From: Sphingomonas rubra
Lineage (GTDB): Bacteria; Pseudomonadota; Alphaproteobacteria; Sphingomonadales; Sphingomonadaceae
DNA: 64,000 nucleotides
Assembly (NCBI RefSeq): GCF_900115745.1
Contig: NZ_FOXP01000011.1
Coordinates: 62,001 to 126,000 of the forward strand
Reading direction: 5' to 3'
This document shows positions 1 through 10,444 of the stretch, one piece after another (the stretch's first letter is position 1; each line of letters opens with the position of its first letter). Below the pieces are notes generated by a model. That model made no database searches. It was given only the letters and a program-made list of their open reading frames with translations, and was not told the DNA's origin. Both the position numbers and the translations under genes were made by a program.

Positions 1-293
1 TCGCCCAGGCCTGGCGCGTCGGATCGGATCGCGAGGGCAGCGACCTCAAGGGCTTGGCACTGCCGGTGGACCGCCCCATATTGTCGTTGGCGCTGGGCCG
101 CGAGAATGTGGTACACATCGCGCTGACCGACCGCGCTGCGGCCAAGCGGGTGAGCGATGCGCTCGACCGGTGGCTGCACTTCATCGGACCAGAATCTTCT
201 CCCGCACCTTGCGACACGGCCTCGCAAGGCGCATCGGCGCCCCGTTCCGGCGGGGAGCCCGAGGCCGTGACGACGCACGAGGAATTTGAGTGA
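1..293 (+). CDS. YlxR/DUF448-type RNA-binding protein, C-terminal part (5' end outside window)
   Basis: The reading frame is open from the window edge, so only the last 96 or so codons are present. The visible part runs through a [19 protein letters not shown] segment and an [16 protein letters not shown] helix, which resembles the L7Ae-like C-terminal half of the two-domain alphaproteobacterial DUF448 proteins. The stop codon overlaps the infB GTG start (GTGA), as expected for the nusA-ylxR-infB arrangement, so translational coupling is likely. A role in RNA or ribosome binding is inferred from the family. The N-terminal YlxR domain cannot be seen. Confidence 0.75.
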   Translation, partial: AQAWRVGSDREGSDLKGLALPVDRPILSLALGRENVVHIALTDRAAAKRVSDALDRWLHFIGPESSPAPCDTASQGASAPRSGGEPEAVTTHEEFE

Positions 294-3112
294 GCGACAC
301 CGACAACGACAAGCCGAAGCTGGGCACGCGCGCGCCATTGGGCCTGCGCCGCACGGTCGAGACGGGGCAGGTGAAGCAGAGCTTCAGCCATGGCCGCTCG
401 AACACGGTGATCGTCGAGACCAAGAAGGCGCGGACGTTCCGTCGCCCGGGCGATCCCGCGCCCGCTGCCGAGGCGCCCGCCGCCCCGGCGCCCGTGCCCG
501 CACCGGCGGCGCCCGCTCCGGCTGCTCCCGCCCCGCGCCCCGCGCCGTCGAACGAGACCCCGCAGGAGCGCCAGGCCCGCATGCTGCGCGAGGCCGAGGA
601 CCAGCGCATGCACGCGCTGGAAGATGCGCGTCGTCGCGAGGAGGCCGACCGCGCCCGTGCCGCCGAGGAGGAGCGTGCCCGCGCTGCCGAGCGCGCGCGG
701 ATCGCCGCCGCGCCGCCGCCCGCCCCGGAGCCCGAGCCTGCGCCGCCGCCGGTCGAGGCGGCACCCGAGCCGACGCCTGCTCCCACGATCACCGTGGCGA
801 CGCCCGCCGGTCGCGGCTTCCGCCCCGTCGCGCGCCCCGAGATCCCCGCCGCGCCCGAGCCGGTCGCCGAGGTACCCGCCCCGGAACCGACACCCGCACC
901 GGTCGCCGCCGCGCCGGCCCCTGCGCCGACGCCGACGCCCGCCCCCGTGCGCGCCGCACCGCCGGCGGCGCCGGCGCCTACGGTGGAACTCGCCCGCGAT
1001 CCGTCGATGCCGGCGCCGCGCCGCTTCTCGCCGGTCGCCCGGCCCGAGATCCCGAAGCCGCAGCCCAAGCCCGCGCCGGCGCCCGCCCCCGCGGCGGCCG
1101 CACCGACGCCTGCCGCCGCCGGCGGCGCCTCGTCCGCGCCGCGCAGCTTCACCTCCGGCTCGGCCACGCCGCGCAACGCGCCGCCCAGCCGTCCGCAGCA
1201 GCGCGACCGCAAGGGTGACGAGCGTCGCGGCGGCAAGCTGACGGTCAACCGCGCGCTCGACGACGGTGCCCGCTCGCGCAGCCTTGCGGCGCTGAAGCGT
1301 GCCCGCGAGAAGGAAAAGCGCGGCTTCGGCGGCCCGCGCGAGGCGCAGGCCAAGCAGGTCCGCGACGTGCAGGTGCCCGACGCGATCACCGTGCAGGAGC
1401 TCGCCAACCGCATGGCGGAGAAGGGCGCCGACTTGGTCAAGACGCTGTTCAAGATGGGCATGCCCGTCACCATGACGCAGACGATCGACCAGGACACGGC
1501 CGAGCTGCTGGTGACCGAGTTCGGCCACAACATTGTCCGCGTGTCCGACAGCGACATCGACCTGGCGCTCGACACCACCGAGGACGCGGTCGAATCGCTG
1601 AAGCCGCGCCCGCCGGTGGTGACGATCATGGGCCATGTCGACCACGGCAAGACCTCGCTGCTCGACGCGCTGCGCGGCACCGACGTGGTGCGCGGCGAGG
1701 CCGGCGGCATTACCCAGCACATCGGTGCCTATCAGGTGACGCTGAAGGACAAGTCGAAGGTCACCTTCCTCGACACGCCCGGCCACGAGGCGTTCACCCA
1801 GATGCGCGCGCGCGGCGCCGACATCACCGACATCGTCGTGCTGACGGTGGCGGCGGACGACGGGCTGATGCCGCAGACGATCGAGGCCATCAACCACACC
1901 AAAGCGGCCGGCGTGCCGATGATCGTGGCCATCAACAAGATGGACAAGCACGAGGCGAACGCCCAGCGCGTCCGCGAGCGCCTGCTCGAGCATGAGGTGA
2001 TCGTCGAGGAGATGGGCGGCGAGACGCAGGACGTCGAGGTGTCCGCGCTCAAGAAGACCGGCCTCGACACGCTGATCGAGAAGATCCAGCTCCAGGCCGA
2101 ACTGCTCGAACTGCGCGCCAATCCCGATCGCTCGGCCGAGTGCACGGTGATCGAGGCGAAGCTCGACAAGGGTCGCGGGCCCGTCGCCACGGTGCTCGTC
2201 AATCGTGGCACGCTCAAGGTCGGTGACATCTTCGTCGTCGGCGCGGAGAGCGGCAAGGTCCGCGCGCTGGTCGACGACAAGGGTCGCCAGTTGAAGGAAG
2301 CCGGTCCGTCGATGCCGGTCGAGGTGCTGGGCCTGTCGGGCGTTCCGCAGGCAGGCGATCCGCTCCAGGTGGTCGAGAGCGAGGCGCGTGCACGCGAGGT
2401 CGCCGAGTACCGCCAGGGCGTGCTGACGCAGAAGCGCACCACCTCGGCCCCGGCCAGCCTGGAGACGATGTTCTCCGCGCTGCGCTCGAACCAGGCCAAG
2501 GAATATCCGCTGGTCGTGAAGGCGGATACGCAAGGGACCGTCGAGGCGATCGTCGCGTCGATCAACAAGATCTCGACCGACCTGATCCGCGCGCGCATCC
2601 TGCACTCGGGCGTCGGCGGCATCACCGAATCCGACGTGACGCTCGCCGGGGCTTCCGGCGCGCCGATCATCGGCTTCAACGTGCGGCCCAACGCCAAGGC
2701 GCGCGAGATCGCCGATCGGCAGAAGGTGGCGTTCAAATATTACGACGTCATCTACGACCTGACCGACGAGATCCGCGCCGGCATGGCAGGCGAGCTCGGC
2801 CCTGAGGCGTTCGAGACGGTGGTCGGCCGCGCCGAGATCCGCGAGGTCTTCTCGGCCGGCAAGACGGGTCGCGCCGCCGGTCTGCTCGTCACCGAGGGCG
2901 TCATCCGCAAGTCGCTCAAGGCGCGCATCACGCGCAACGACGTCATCATCTACCAGGGCGAGATCGCCTCGCTCCGCCGGTTCAAGGACGACGTGCCCGA
3001 GGTCCGCGCCGGTCTGGAGTGCGGCGTGACGTTCACGCAGAACTTCACCGACATCAAGGCGGGCGACTATCTCGAAACCTTCGAGGTCGAACTGCGCGAG
3101 CGGACCCTGTAA
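290..3112 (+). CDS. infB: Translation initiation factor IF-2
   Basis: A 940-residue GTPase that places initiator tRNA on the 30S subunit and promotes subunit joining. Residues 1-50 hold the basic N-terminal region. Residues about 55-300 are a long Ala/Pro-rich linker with charged helical stretches, typical of alphaproteobacterial IF2. The G domain begins near residue 440 with GHVDHGKT (about 448-455), then DTPGHEAF and NKMDK, followed by the beta-barrel and C-terminal tRNA-binding domains. The GTG start overlaps the stop of the upstream gene by 4 nt. It is the first complete gene of the infB-rbfA-truB-rpsO-pnp translation and RNA-decay cluster. Confidence 0.98.
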   Translation: MSDTDNDKPKLGTRAPLGLRRTVETGQVKQSFSHGRSNTVIVETKKARTFRRPGDPAPAAEAPAAPAPVPAPAAPAPAAPAPRPAPSNETPQERQARMLREAEDQRMHALEDARRREEADRARAAEEERARAAERARIAAAPPPAPEPEPAPPPVEAAPEPTPAPTITVATPAGRGFRPVARPEIPAAPEPVAEVPAPEPTPAPVAAAPAPAPTPTPAPVRAAPPAAPAPTVELARDPSMPAPRRFSPVARPEIPKPQPKPAPAPAPAAAAPTPAAAGGASSAPRSFTSGSATPRNAPPSRPQQRDRKGDERRGGKLTVNRALDDGARSRSLAALKRAREKEKRGFGGPREAQAKQVRDVQVPDAITVQELANRMAEKGADLVKTLFKMGMPVTMTQTIDQDTAELLVTEFGHNIVRVSDSDIDLALDTTEDAVESLKPRPPVVTIMGHVDHGKTSLLDALRGTDVVRGEAGGITQHIGAYQVTLKDKSKVTFLDTPGHEAFTQMRARGADITDIVVLTVAADDGLMPQTIEAINHTKAAGVPMIVAINKMDKHEANAQRVRERLLEHEVIVEEMGGETQDVEVSALKKTGLDTLIEKIQLQAELLELRANPDRSAECTVIEAKLDKGRGPVATVLVNRGTLKVGDIFVVGAESGKVRALVDDKGRQLKEAGPSMPVEVLGLSGVPQAGDPLQVVESEARAREVAEYRQGVLTQKRTTSAPASLETMFSALRSNQAKEYPLVVKADTQGTVEAIVASINKISTDLIRARILHSGVGGITESDVTLAGASGAPIIGFNVRPNAKAREIADRQKVAFKYYDVIYDLTDEIRAGMAGELGPEAFETVVGRAEIREVFSAGKTGRAAGLLVTEGVIRKSLKARITRNDVIIYQGEIASLRRFKDDVPEVRAGLECGVTFTQNFTDIKAGDYLETFEVELRERTL

Positions 3113-3118
3113 CAACCC

Positions 3119-3206
3119 GTCATGCCAGCGCAGGCTGGCATCTCCCTCCCGGGAGTGACCTCACCGTCGCTCCCGGGCACGAGACCCCAGCCTCCGCTGG
3201 GGTGAC
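3119..3206. repeat. Palindromic intergenic repeat between infB and rbfA
   Basis: Two nested hairpins (CATGCCAGC/GCTGGCATC and CCCAGC/GCTGGGGTGAC) fill most of the 111-bp gap. The CGTCATGCC and GGGGTGACG edges match the ends of other repeats in this window. It may form transcript structure between the two genes but does not look like a T-tailed terminator. Confidence 0.7.
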
Positions 3207-3223
3207 GCAGCTGAGGCGGCGTC

Positions 3224-3610
3224 ATGAACAAAGAACCACAGGAAAAATCCGTCCGCACGCTGCGCGTCGGCGAGCAGGTCCGCCATGTCCTCTCGGAAAT
3301 TCTCCAGCGCGGCGACGTGCACGACGAGACGCTGGCCAGGCACATGGTCTCCATTACCGAAGTACGCATGTCTCCCGATCTGCGCCATGCCACCGTGTTC
3401 GTGAAGCCGCTGCTCGGCCGGGATGAGGCGGCGGTGCTGAAGGCGTTGCGCCAGAATACCGCCTACCTCCAGCGCGAGGTCGCGCACCGCGTGCAGAACA
3501 AATACGCCGCCAAGCTCAAGTTCCTGGCGGACGAGAGCTTCGACGAGGGCAGCCATATCGACAGCCTTCTCCGCAAGCCGGAGGTCGCCCGCGACCTTGA
3601 CGAGGCGTGA
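3224..3610 (+). CDS. rbfA: Ribosome-binding factor A
   Basis: A 128-residue protein of the usual RbfA size, needed for 30S maturation and 16S rRNA 5' end processing. The N-terminal [19 protein letters not shown] helix, the [17 protein letters not shown] strand region and the [17 protein letters not shown] segment (the KH-like core of the family) are all visible. It lies downstream of infB, its normal neighbour, separated only by a palindromic repeat. Confidence 0.97.
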   Translation: MNKEPQEKSVRTLRVGEQVRHVLSEILQRGDVHDETLARHMVSITEVRMSPDLRHATVFVKPLLGRDEAAVLKALRQNTAYLQREVAHRVQNKYAAKLKFLADESFDEGSHIDSLLRKPEVARDLDEA

Positions 3611-3631
3611 AGTAAGACGCATCTTACCGCC

Positions 3632-3904
3632 ATGGGCATCGAAATCACCATGTCGTCCAAGGGGCAGATCGTCATCCCCAAGGACGTCCGCGACGCGCTC
3701 GGCCTAAAGCCCGGCGGACGGCTGAGCCTGGAACGGCTCGGCAACCGCATCGTCCTGCAAGCCCCGCAACCCCCGCGCGAGCGGATCAGCTACGAGGAAT
3801 TTCGCCGGCGCGTGCCCAAATACGAGGGGCCGCCCGTCGCGGTGGAGGACATGACGGTCGATTTCGCCGGGCTCGTCCGATGGCGTGAACAGAACGGCGG
3901 ATGA
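3632..3904 (+). CDS. vapB: AbrB/SpoVT-type antitoxin (VapB-like)
   Basis: A 90-residue protein with a swapped-hairpin AbrB DNA-binding domain in its first half (MSSKGQIVIPKDVRDALGLKPGG). The C-terminal tail, rich in Arg, Glu and aromatics, is the part expected to wrap the toxin. ATG 3632 is taken as the start, with ATG 3650 as an alternative that would begin directly at the AbrB fold. Its stop overlaps the vapC ATG by 4 nt (ATGA), the classic antitoxin-toxin coupling. Autoregulation by the VapBC complex is inferred. The pair sits between rbfA and tdk, inside what is normally an unbroken translation operon. Confidence 0.88.
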   Translation: MGIEITMSSKGQIVIPKDVRDALGLKPGGRLSLERLGNRIVLQAPQPPRERISYEEFRRRVPKYEGPPVAVEDMTVDFAGLVRWREQNGG

Positions 3905-4293
3905 TCGGGGCCGATACCAACATCGTGCTGCGGTTGGTGTTGGACGATGACGACCGACAAGTGGACGCCGCCCGGCGGATCATGGCCGAGAAGCGGCTCG
4001 TGGTGCCCACGACGGTCATGCTCGAAGTCGGTTGGGTTCTCGCCAGCCGCTATCAGATGCCGCGCGCGCTGCTCGCGGATACGCTCGAAACGCTGATGGC
4101 GCTCGACGGGCTGGAGATTGCCCGCACCGACCTCGTCGGATGGGCCATCGACCGTTTTCGCGAAGGTGCCGACTGGGCGGACATGATTCACCTGGTCGCC
4201 TCCAGCAAGTTCGATGGCTTCCTGACGTTCGACAAGCGACTCGTCCGTGACGCTGGATACAAGGCTCCGGTGCCGATCGAGACTCTTTCCTGA
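3901..4293 (+). CDS. vapC: PIN-domain ribonuclease toxin (VapC-like)
   Basis: A 130-residue single-domain PIN nuclease. The acidic residues expected to bind Mg2+ are present: D5 (GADTN), E42 (MLEVGW), D91/D94 (ADWADMIHL) and D111 (TFDKRL). VapC toxins usually cleave tRNA or rRNA; the actual target cannot be read from the sequence. It overlaps vapB upstream by 4 nt, and its TGA shares one base with the tdk ATG (TGATG), so the toxin, antitoxin and thymidine kinase genes are probably co-transcribed and coupled. Confidence 0.9.
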   Translation: MIGADTNIVLRLVLDDDDRQVDAARRIMAEKRLVVPTTVMLEVGWVLASRYQMPRALLADTLETLMALDGLEIARTDLVGWAIDRFREGADWADMIHLVASSKFDGFLTFDKRLVRDAGYKAPVPIETLS

Positions 4294-4868
4294 TGGCCAA
4301 GCTCTATTTCTACTACGCATCCATGAACGCCGGGAAGTCGACCAACCTGCTCCAGGCCGACTTCAACTATCGCGAGCGCGGCATGGCGACGATGTTGTTC
4401 ACCGCCGCGATCGACGATCGGTTCGAGCACGGCACGATCGCCTCGCGCATCGGCCTGTCCGCCCCCGCGACCGCGTTCGATGCGAGTACCGACCTGGCAG
4501 CCTGCACGCTCGACAGACAGGCGCGGGAGACATTGAGTTGCGTGCTGGTCGACGAGGCGCAGTTCCTCACGCCCGGACAGGTGGATCAGCTCGCCGCGAT
4601 CGCCGACGATCACGGCATCCCTGTCCTCGCCTACGGCCTGCGCACCGATTTCCAGGGAGAACTCTTCCCCGGCTCGGCGCGCCTGCTCGCGCTCGCCGAC
4701 GCGCTGATCGAGATCAAGTCGGTCTGCCAGTGCGGGCGCAAGGCGACGATGAACCTGCGCGTCGATTCGCAAGGTCGCGCCATCGCCGAGGGCCGCCAGA
4801 CCGAGATCGGCGGCAACGACCGCTACGTCGCGCTCTGCCGTCGCCACCACCGCGAAGCACTCGCCTGA
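4293..4868 (+). CDS. tdk: Thymidine kinase (type II)
   Basis: A 191-residue enzyme that phosphorylates thymidine to dTMP for salvage. Walker A is MNAGKST (residues 11-17), the catalytic/Walker B region is VLVDEAQFLT (about residues 84-93), and a zinc-binding element is suggested by CQCGRK near residue 146 and the late Cys in ALCRRHH. Length and motif order fit the TK1-like family. It is joined to vapC upstream and truB downstream by TGATG junctions. It is not part of the usual infB-truB cluster, so it probably arrived with, or next to, vapBC. Confidence 0.96.
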   Translation: MAKLYFYYASMNAGKSTNLLQADFNYRERGMATMLFTAAIDDRFEHGTIASRIGLSAPATAFDASTDLAACTLDRQARETLSCVLVDEAQFLTPGQVDQLAAIADDHGIPVLAYGLRTDFQGELFPGSARLLALADALIEIKSVCQCGRKATMNLRVDSQGRAIAEGRQTEIGGNDRYVALCRRHHREALA

Positions 4869-5887
4869 TGCACGGCTGGATCATCCTCGACAAACCGCTC
4901 GGCCTCGGCTCGACGCAAGGGGTGTCCGCCGTGAAGCGGGCGCTGCGCCAAGGCGGCTACGGCAAGGCCAAGGTCGGCCACGGCGGCACGCTCGACCCGC
5001 TCGCGACCGGCGTGCTGCCGATCGCGGTGGGCGAGGCGACGAAGCTCGCCGGGCGGCTGCTCGACGGCGACAAGGTGTACGCCTTCACGATCCGCTTCGG
5101 CGAGACGACCGCGACGCTTGACGCCGAAGGGTCGGTGATCGCGACCAGCGACGTGCGCCCGACAGGGGCCGCGCTGGAGGCGGTCCTTTCCCAGTTCACC
5201 GGCCCCATCGATCAGCTTCCCCCCGCCTATTCCGCGCTGAAGGTGGACGGCCAGCGCGCCTACGACCTCGCCCGCGCCGGCGAGGAGGTGGTGCTGGCGA
5301 CGCGGAAAGTGACGATCCACTCGCTCCGTACCTCCCCGGAACGGGGAGGGGAACCATCGGCGCGAGCCGATGGTGGAGGGGTAGTTCCAGGCGCGCCGCT
5401 CGTGGCTGCCCCTCCACCCCTTGCTGACGCGAGCGGTCCCCCTCCCCGTGCCGGGGAGGATCTAGAAGAAACCACCCTCGTCGCTCACGTGTCAAAGGGC
5501 ACCTATATTCGCAGCCTCGCGCGTGACATCGCCGCCGCGCTCGGCACGGTCGGTCACGTCACGATGCTGCGCCGTGTGAAAGCCGGTCCGTTCGACCTGA
5601 CGCGGGCGATATCGCTGGACAAACTGGCCGAACTCGGGCAGGCGCGCGCCCTTGAACAGGCACTCCTGCCACTGAGGGCGGGGCTGGACGACATCCCGGC
5701 TCTGATCCTCGACCCCGACCAGGCAGGGGCGCTCCGCCAGGGGCGCGTTCTGGCCGGGATCGCCAGCCCCGACGGGGCGGCCTTCGCGATGCTCGACGAC
5801 ACGCCCGTGGCGCTGGTCGACGTGCTCGGCGGAGAAGTCCGCGTGGTCCGGGGCTTCAACCTCCCGATGTCGAAGGAAGAATCATGA
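4868..5887 (+). CDS. truB: tRNA pseudouridine(55) synthase with repeat-derived insertion
   Basis: Makes pseudouridine 55 in the T-loop of tRNAs. The catalytic Asp is D43 in [12 protein letters not shown], and the [13 protein letters not shown] motif follows later. The start is ATG 4868, overlapping the tdk stop (TGATG); a longer in-frame extension upstream is a shadow of tdk. At 339 residues it is about 30-40 longer than usual. The excess is a Pro/Gly/Arg-rich stretch at about residues 155-198, encoded by a palindromic repeat (5331-5460) whose relative lies between genes at 32845-32964. The insertion falls between the VTIHSL strand and the [10 protein letters not shown] strand, probably a surface loop, and the frame stays open. 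The stop overlaps the rpsO start by 4 nt. Confidence 0.95.
   Translation: MHGWIILDKPLGLGSTQGVSAVKRALRQGGYGKAKVGHGGTLDPLATGVLPIAVGEATKLAGRLLDGDKVYAFTIRFGETTATLDAEGSVIATSDVRPTGAALEAVLSQFTGPIDQLPPAYSALKVDGQRAYDLARAGEEVVLATRKVTIHSLRTSPERGGEPSARADGGGVVPGAPLVAAPPPLADASGPPPRAGEDLEETTLVAHVSKGTYIRSLARDIAAALGTVGHVTMLRRVKAGPFDLTRAISLDKLAELGQARALEQALLPLRAGLDDIPALILDPDQAGALRQGRVLAGIASPDGAAFAMLDDTPVALVDVLGGEVRVVRGFNLPMSKEES
5331..5460. repeat. Palindromic repeat element inside truB
   Basis: About 130 bp with terminal arms CCTCCCCGG...ACGGGGAGG and CCTCCCCG...CCGGGGAGG, and an inner pair TGGAGGGG/CCCCTCCA. The same outer and inner arms, in the same order, occur in the intergenic element at 32845-32964. Here it is translated in frame as part of TruB. 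Confidence 0.88.
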
Positions 5888-6153
5888 CGATCACTGCCGA
5901 GCGCAAGACCGAACTCGTCCGCGAACACGCCCGCCAGGAAGGCGACACCGGTTCTCCGGAAGTGCAGGTCGCGATCCTGACCGAGCGCATCCGCAACCTG
6001 ACCGAGCATTTCAAGGGTCACAAGAAGGACAACCACTCGCGTCGCGGCCTGCTGATGATGGTCAACAAGCGGCGCTCGCTGCTCGACTATCTCCGCAAGT
6101 CGGACGGCCAGCGTTATCTCGATCTGATCGCGAAGCTCGGCCTTCGCAAGTAA
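5884..6153 (+). CDS. rpsO: 30S ribosomal protein S15
   Basis: An 89-residue protein, the exact family length, binding the central domain of 16S rRNA. The [17 protein letters not shown] and [19 protein letters not shown] motifs are diagnostic. The ATG overlaps the truB stop (ATGA). A strong GC hairpin follows at 6158-6183, ahead of pnp. Confidence 0.99.
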   Translation: MTITAERKTELVREHARQEGDTGSPEVQVAILTERIRNLTEHFKGHKKDNHSRRGLLMMVNKRRSLLDYLRKSDGQRYLDLIAKLGLRK

Positions 6154-6157
6154 CGGC

Positions 6158-6183
6158 AAGGGCGGCCCCGCGGGGTCGCCCTT
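6158..6183 (+). terminator. Hairpin after rpsO
   Basis: A near-perfect 13-bp stem (AAGGGCGGCCCCG against CGGGGTCGCCCTT) starts 4 nt after the rpsO stop. The 3' side runs into CTT then TCTCGC, so the T-tract is weak. It may act as an attenuating terminator or as an RNA-processing site between rpsO and pnp. Confidence 0.7.
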
Positions 6184-6307
6184 CTCGCATGTGCCGTCTC
6201 CGCAATCCGGCGGGGAAGGCTACGGGGCGACAACTCGCCCCACACCGCCGCGGACCGGCTAAGTCCGCACCATAGGTCCTCCTCGCATCCGGCGTGGAGG
6301 TGAAGGA

Positions 6308-8674
<2,367 letters not shown>

Positions 8675-8698
8675 TCTCCGGCCATCTCGGCCACGATC

Positions 8699-8727
8699 GG
8701 GGGCTCGGCAGCAATGCCGGCCCCCTT
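8699..8727 (+). terminator. Rho-independent-type terminator after pnp
   Basis: GGGGGCTCGGCA pairs with TGCCGGCCCCC around a GCAA tetraloop, with one bulged T, followed by TT. It lies 25 nt past the pnp stop and immediately before the first 13-bp repeat of the Fic cassette. Confidence 0.8.
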
Positions 8728-8734
8728 GTCACAT

Positions 8735-8797
8735 AATCGATTTGCCACCGAAGCCGCCGCTGGAAATCGATTTGCCACTTCGGTAATCGTTTCGCCA
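8735..8797 (+). repeat. Left array of three 13-bp repeats upstream of the Fic gene
   Basis: AATCGATTTGCCA occurs exactly at 8735-8747 and 8765-8777, and as AATCGTTTCGCCA at 8785-8797. Start-to-start spacings are 30 and 20 bp. The last A of the third copy is the A of the Fic ATG. The array is mirrored beyond the other end of the gene (10295-10357). Confidence 0.9.
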
Positions 8798-10290
8798 TGG
8801 CCGAGGCATTTTCCACACGTACGCCCATCGGCCATATGTGGCTGCGCGAGCATTTCTCGCTCGCCGGTCCACGCCCCTATACCGAAAGCTACGTAGTGCA
8901 GGGCGCGCGCCGCATCGAGGTGACTGGCGCCCGAACGGTTGAACTCTACCCGCTGCGATATGCGACCGGCGACGACATCGTGGCGAACCTGCGTTTCGCC
9001 CTTCGCTACGAACCGATCGATCTGGGCACCCTGGTCGACGCGCTCGAACGCTCTCCCGATGTGCTGGCGACATGGGTCCGTGCCGAACCGACCGGCAGCT
9101 ACGCGCGTCGCGCCTGGTTCTTCTACGAGCATTTCACCGGGAAACGGCTGGATTTGCCCGATGCACCCACCAGCAATTACGTCCAGGCACTCGATCCCCG
9201 CCGCCATTTCGTCGCCCCGCGCCGCAATGTTCCCCGTCAGCGCGTGATCGACAATCTGCTGGGCGACAGCGGCATGTGTCCCATGGTGCGTCGAACCGAT
9301 CGGCTCGAAGCGCAGATCGGCACCCATATCGATGCCGAGGCTCGGACGATCATCGAGCGCTACGATCCCGCCATTCTCGCGCGTGCTGTCCGCTACCTCT
9401 TTACCAAGGAGACGCGATCGTCGTTCGCGATCGAGGGAGAGAACCCGAGCCCCGACAAGACGGAGCGTTTCGTCTCCGCGCTACGGTCGGCCGCAACCTT
9501 TTCCCCCGGTCGCGATGCGCTTATCCGACTCCAGAATGCGATCGTCGACCCGCGCTACGCGGCCACCGGCTGGCGAGACTTCCAGAACTTCGTCGGTGAG
9601 ACGACGATAGATTTTCGGGAAGAAGTTCATTTCATCTGCCCGCGGCCGGACGACGTCGGGGATTTGATGAACGGCTGGATGCGAATGGCGCATCGACTGC
9701 TAGCGGGTGGGGTGGAGCCGGTGATCGCGGCCGCGATCACGGCATTCGCGTTCGTCTTCATCCACCCGTTCGAGGACGGCAACGGACGCATCCACCGCTT
9801 CCTGATCCATAACGTGCTGAGCCGTTTGGGCTTCAGCCCCGACAGCCTGATCTTGCCGGTGTCCGCCGCCATTGTCCGCGACCAACGCCGATACGACGAG
9901 GTACTCGAAAGCTTCTCGCAACCTCTGCTCGAAGCGATCGATTGGCGGTGGACGTCCGAACGGACGATTTCGGTAACGCCTCCGACAGCGCACTTCTATC
10001 GGTTCTTCGATGCCACATTGTTCGCGGAATATCTGTACGATCGCGTGGTCGATACGGTTCGGACCGATCTGGGCGAGGAACTGGGCTTCCTGGCCGCATT
10101 CGATCGAGCCTTCGACGGCGTACGCCGAATCGTCGACATGCCCGATCGTCGCGCCAGCCTGCTCGTCCGCCTGATATTCCAGAACGGCGGTCGCCTGTCA
10201 CAAGCGAAGCGAGATCGGTTCCAAGAGCTTTCAGATGCTGAAATCGCCCTGATGGAAGGCGTGGTCCAAACGGCGATGCGGAGCGAATGA
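8797..10290 (+). CDS. Fic-domain protein (putative AMP transferase) with inhibitory-helix motif
   Basis: A 497-residue Fic-family protein. The catalytic loop is HPFEDGNGRIHR (from H323), a full match to HPFx(D/E)GNGRxxR, so nucleotide transfer, most often AMPylation of a protein hydroxyl, is expected. S209-x3-E213-G214 (SFAIEGE) matches the (S/T)xxxE(G/N) inhibitory motif placed before the Fic core, meaning the enzyme probably restrains itself and needs no separate antitoxin. The first 190 residues and the last 100 are not assigned; the C-terminal part could be a winged-helix region. ATG 8797 overlaps the third upstream repeat and has no clear Shine-Dalgarno. Base composition is lower in GC than neighbouring genes. 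The target protein is unknown. Confidence 0.9.
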   Translation: MAEAFSTRTPIGHMWLREHFSLAGPRPYTESYVVQGARRIEVTGARTVELYPLRYATGDDIVANLRFALRYEPIDLGTLVDALERSPDVLATWVRAEPTGSYARRAWFFYEHFTGKRLDLPDAPTSNYVQALDPRRHFVAPRRNVPRQRVIDNLLGDSGMCPMVRRTDRLEAQIGTHIDAEARTIIERYDPAILARAVRYLFTKETRSSFAIEGENPSPDKTERFVSALRSAATFSPGRDALIRLQNAIVDPRYAATGWRDFQNFVGETTIDFREEVHFICPRPDDVGDLMNGWMRMAHRLLAGGVEPVIAAAITAFAFVFIHPFEDGNGRIHRFLIHNVLSRLGFSPDSLILPVSAAIVRDQRRYDEVLESFSQPLLEAIDWRWTSERTISVTPPTAHFYRFFDATLFAEYLYDRVVDTVRTDLGEELGFLAAFDRAFDGVRRIVDMPDRRASLLVRLIFQNGGRLSQAKRDRFQELSDAEIALMEGVVQTAMRSE

Positions 10291-10294
10291 TTGA

Positions 10295-10357
10295 TGGCAG
10301 ATCGATTTTGCACGTGGGAAATCGCTTTAGAAAGCGGCCTACGATGGCAAATCGATT
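10295..10357 (-). repeat. Right, inverted array of three 13-bp repeats downstream of the Fic gene
   Basis: TGGCAGATCGATT (10295-10307), TGGGAAATCGCTT (10315-10327) and TGGCAAATCGATT (10345-10357) are reverse complements of the upstream repeat with 1, 2 and 0 mismatches. Spacings are 20 then 30 bp, the exact mirror of the left array (30 then 20). The array starts 4 nt after the Fic stop. Confidence 0.9.
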
Positions 10358-10366
10358 TTGGATGGT

Positions 10367-10394
10367 GGGGAGCTTCTGTTGCCCGGTGCTCCCC
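10367..10394. other. Hairpin A with 14-nt loop shared with hairpin B
   Basis: A perfect 7-bp stem GGGGAGC/GCTCCCC encloses the loop TTCTGTTGCCCGGT (10374-10387). The same loop is carried by hairpin B on a different stem. On the minus strand it lies 3' of the ssrA coding piece; on the plus strand it lies 3' of the Fic cassette. Confidence 0.7.
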
Positions 10395-10402
10395 GTACCG
10401 CT

Positions 10403-10432
10403 GGAATCCCCTTCTGTTGCCCGGTGGGGTCC
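10403..10432. other. Hairpin B with 14-nt loop shared with hairpin A
   Basis: GGA(AT)CCCC pairs with GGGGTCC (7 bp with a 2-nt bulge) around the identical loop TTCTGTTGCCCGGT (10412-10425). The stem sequence differs from hairpin A while both strands still pair. Confidence 0.65.
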
Positions 10433-10444
10433 GACCGCGCTATT

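Noticed and set aside
8735-8797. Target-site duplication for the Fic cassette
   Set aside because: The bases just outside the outermost repeats (CACAT on the left, TTGGA on the right) do not match as a direct duplication.
8735-10357. CRISPR array or integron attC sites as an explanation for the 13-bp repeats
   Set aside because: Spacers are 7 and 17 bp and there are only three copies per side, in opposite orientation. No cas or integrase gene is present and no attC-like core is seen.
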